Shown one piece after another: positions 62,790-64,000 of a stretch of DNA of 64,000 nucleotides (the stretch's first letter is position 1; each line of letters begins with the position of its first letter). The notes under the pieces were generated by a model, which did no database searches, was not told where the DNA came from, and saw only the letters and a program-made list of their open reading frames with translations. Origin of the DNA: GCA-003244245 sp050699815 (GTDB lineage Bacteria > Actinomycetota > Actinomycetes > Mycobacteriales > Pseudonocardiaceae); the NCBI GenBank assembly GCA_050699815.1, contig JBOHFT010000002.1, positions 11,880 through 75,879 on the forward strand. The letters run 5' to 3'. The position numbers were made by a program, and so were the translations under genes.

Positions 62790-64000
62790 ATGGTTGACGT
62801 CTTCGTGAGCCACTCCTCGGCGGATCAGGTTCTGGCCGACGCCATTGTCCACGAACTGGAGACGGCCGGGATCGACTGCTGGATCGCACCTCGGGACATC
62901 CTGGCCGGGGTCAACTACGGCGAGGCGATCGTCGCTGCCATCCAGGACGTCGAGGTGATGGTGGTCGTCGTCTCCGACGATGCCAACCGGTCCGGTCATG
63001 TGCCGCGAGAGGTCGAGCGAGCAGCGGCTCACAACGTCAGCCTCGTACCGTTTCGTATCGCGGACATCGAGCCGGGCCCCTCGCTCGAGTACTTCCTGAG
63101 CTGCCAACACTGGCTCCATGCCCTCCCGCCACCGATCGAGGCCCATGTCACGCGGCTGGTGGATGCGGTGACGGCCTTGCTGGCGCTGCGGCGCCGACCG
63201 GCGACGCTGAAACCGGAACCTGCCACGCCCGGGCTCAGGGGCGACGACCGGCCAGGACGCCCGACGGCCACGAGAAGCCCGGCCCGAGTCCCCGCACCTG
63301 TTGCCGTCTTCACGGGAAGAACCGCCGAGCGCGCCGAGATCCGCCGACAGTTGGCGGCGTTCCCCATCGTGACACTTGTCGGGCCGCCGGGGGCAGGCAA
63401 GACCGAGCTCGCGCGGGTCGTGGCCACAGATCTGGACGCGAGCACCGTGGCCTACGTGGACCTGTCCGCGCTCAGCGTCAGGAGTTCGCTGGCCACGACG
63501 GTTGCGGCGGCTGTCGGACTCGACCCGGCGGCCACGTGGGACGAGACGGTCCATGCGCTCGGTGACACGGATGCGGTGCTCGTCCTGGACAACGCGGAGA
63601 CGGCGCTTGCCGTCGATGCGGATGACTTTCGACGATCGCTGCGCGACCTCGTCGACCGATGCCGCTGCTGTCGCATCCTCGCCACGTCTCGTGAACGCCT
63701 GGGGGTGACCGGTGCGGAGTCGATCGTCCGTGTCGGCCCGCTCACGCCACGGGAAGCGGAGGATCTGCTGAACAAGCTCCTCAGCAGCCACGCCGCTTCG
63801 CTGACCACCGAGGATCGCGATGCGTTGGCTCAGGTGCACGCTGTTGCAGACGGTCTCCCGCTCGCCTTGGTCTTCAGCGCGGCGTGGCTCAGCGAGGTCC
63901 CGGTCACCACTTTCCTCCAGGAATGGCAACGGTCGCGCACCGCCCTGCTCAGTCTTCCGGGCCGGGGGGGGGGCGTCGATTTCCCGGACCGGGCTTCGAG
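62790..64000 (+). CDS. TIR domain + NB-ARC (STAND) NTPase, 3' end beyond window
   Basis: An open frame of 403 codons from the ATG at 62790 that runs off the window. Residues 1-112 are a TIR domain: MVDVFVSHSSADQVLADAI, IDCWIAPRDILAGVNYGEAI and ANRSGHVPREVERA, in which Glu 74 is in the position of the NADase Glu. A Pro/Arg-rich linker (135-172) follows, then an NB-ARC/STAND ATPase: GPPGAGKTE (Walker A, 198-206), AVLVLDNAE (Walker B, 262-270), LATSRERLG (297-305) and DGLPLAL (354-360). A C-terminal repeat sensor (TPR or WD40) is expected beyond 64000. The plan is that of plant NLRs and of bacterial TIR-STAND antiphage proteins, which deplete NAD on activation. A run of ten G at 63964-63973 keeps the frame as given. 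Confidence 0.9.
   Translation, partial: MVDVFVSHSSADQVLADAIVHELETAGIDCWIAPRDILAGVNYGEAIVAAIQDVEVMVVVVSDDANRSGHVPREVERAAAHNVSLVPFRIADIEPGPSLEYFLSCQHWLHALPPPIEAHVTRLVDAVTALLALRRRPATLKPEPATPGLRGDDRPGRPTATRSPARVPAPVAVFTGRTAERAEIRRQLAAFPIVTLVGPPGAGKTELARVVATDLDASTVAYVDLSALSVRSSLATTVAAAVGLDPAATWDETVHALGDTDAVLVLDNAETALAVDADDFRRSLRDLVDRCRCCRILATSRERLGVTGAESIVRVGPLTPREAEDLLNKLLSSHAASLTTEDRDALAQVHAVADGLPLALVFSAAWLSEVPVTTFLQEWQRSRTALLSLPGRGGGVDFPDRAS

Noticed and set aside
62730..63929. Long minus-strand open frame opposite the TIR gene
   Set aside because: It is in frame with the FhuF-like gene but its sequence is Arg/Gly/Asp-rich antisense composition, while the plus strand has an intact TIR and NB-ARC domain.

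Overview
The window is GC-rich, gene-dense DNA from an actinobacterium. Gene order, mycothiol- and PIM-type genes, DUF3043, and actinobacterial CtaF, GarA and FtsR homologues all fit, and the overall picture suggests Pseudonocardiales; the genus cannot be fixed from this sequence alone. Two blocks follow the Mycobacterium tuberculosis order from memory: about 0-25 kb resembles Rv2206 down to Rv2175c, and about 32-52 kb resembles Rv1822-Rv1843c, with an LpqY-SugABC transporter inserted.

0-25 kb: start of a cobU-like gene (cut by the window edge), a small hypothetical gene, DUF3043, glycerate kinase, an ErpA/HesB Fe-S carrier, asnB, then the terminal respiratory branch: ctaC-ctaF facing the ctaE-qcrC-qcrA-qcrB operon (no ctaD here). 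Next come a receiver-like protein, trpD, two paralogous secreted NlpC/P60 hydrolases (the second behind a probable c-di-AMP riboswitch), pimB, fadD15, an SRPBCC protein, an acyltransferase, a 3'-5' exoribonuclease, pfkA (probably PPi-dependent), class II DAHP synthase, and PASTA kinase PknL divergent from its likely Rv2175c-type substrate.

25-40 kb: an antitoxin-like protein, a thioredoxin-fold protein, an orphan DUF742 protein, a DUF3516 helicase, a second Ser/Thr kinase that appears to need a CTG start, a methyltransferase, a mycothiol-dependent isomerase-type protein, a CDP-alcohol phosphatidyltransferase, then gcvH-garA-ftsR-DUF151-MerR-gcvP.

40-60 kb: a secreted two-repeat DUF11-like protein, lpqY-sugABC (trehalose-type import), PadR, a putative 3-methyladenine glycosylase, two CNNM/CBS (CorC-like) proteins, a degenerate LOG-family protein, guaB1, a PfkB kinase, a GH65 phosphorylase/hydrolase, an FAD-linked oxidase with an elaborate upstream region, an M1 metallopeptidase lipoprotein and a BPL_N protein.

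60-64 kb is an accessory, decayed region: fragments of two XRE-type regulators back to back, an unknown domain fragment, an Abi-like fragment, a FhuF-like Fe-S protein and, running off the window end, a TIR + NB-ARC (STAND) protein. This last gene is the best candidate for an interesting immune-type system. No tRNA, rRNA, CRISPR array, transposase or integrase was recognised. Two whole-window patterns stand out: many genes start 6-9 nt after a TANNNT box (leaderless architecture), and short tandem duplications of 14-28 bp recur in upstream regions.
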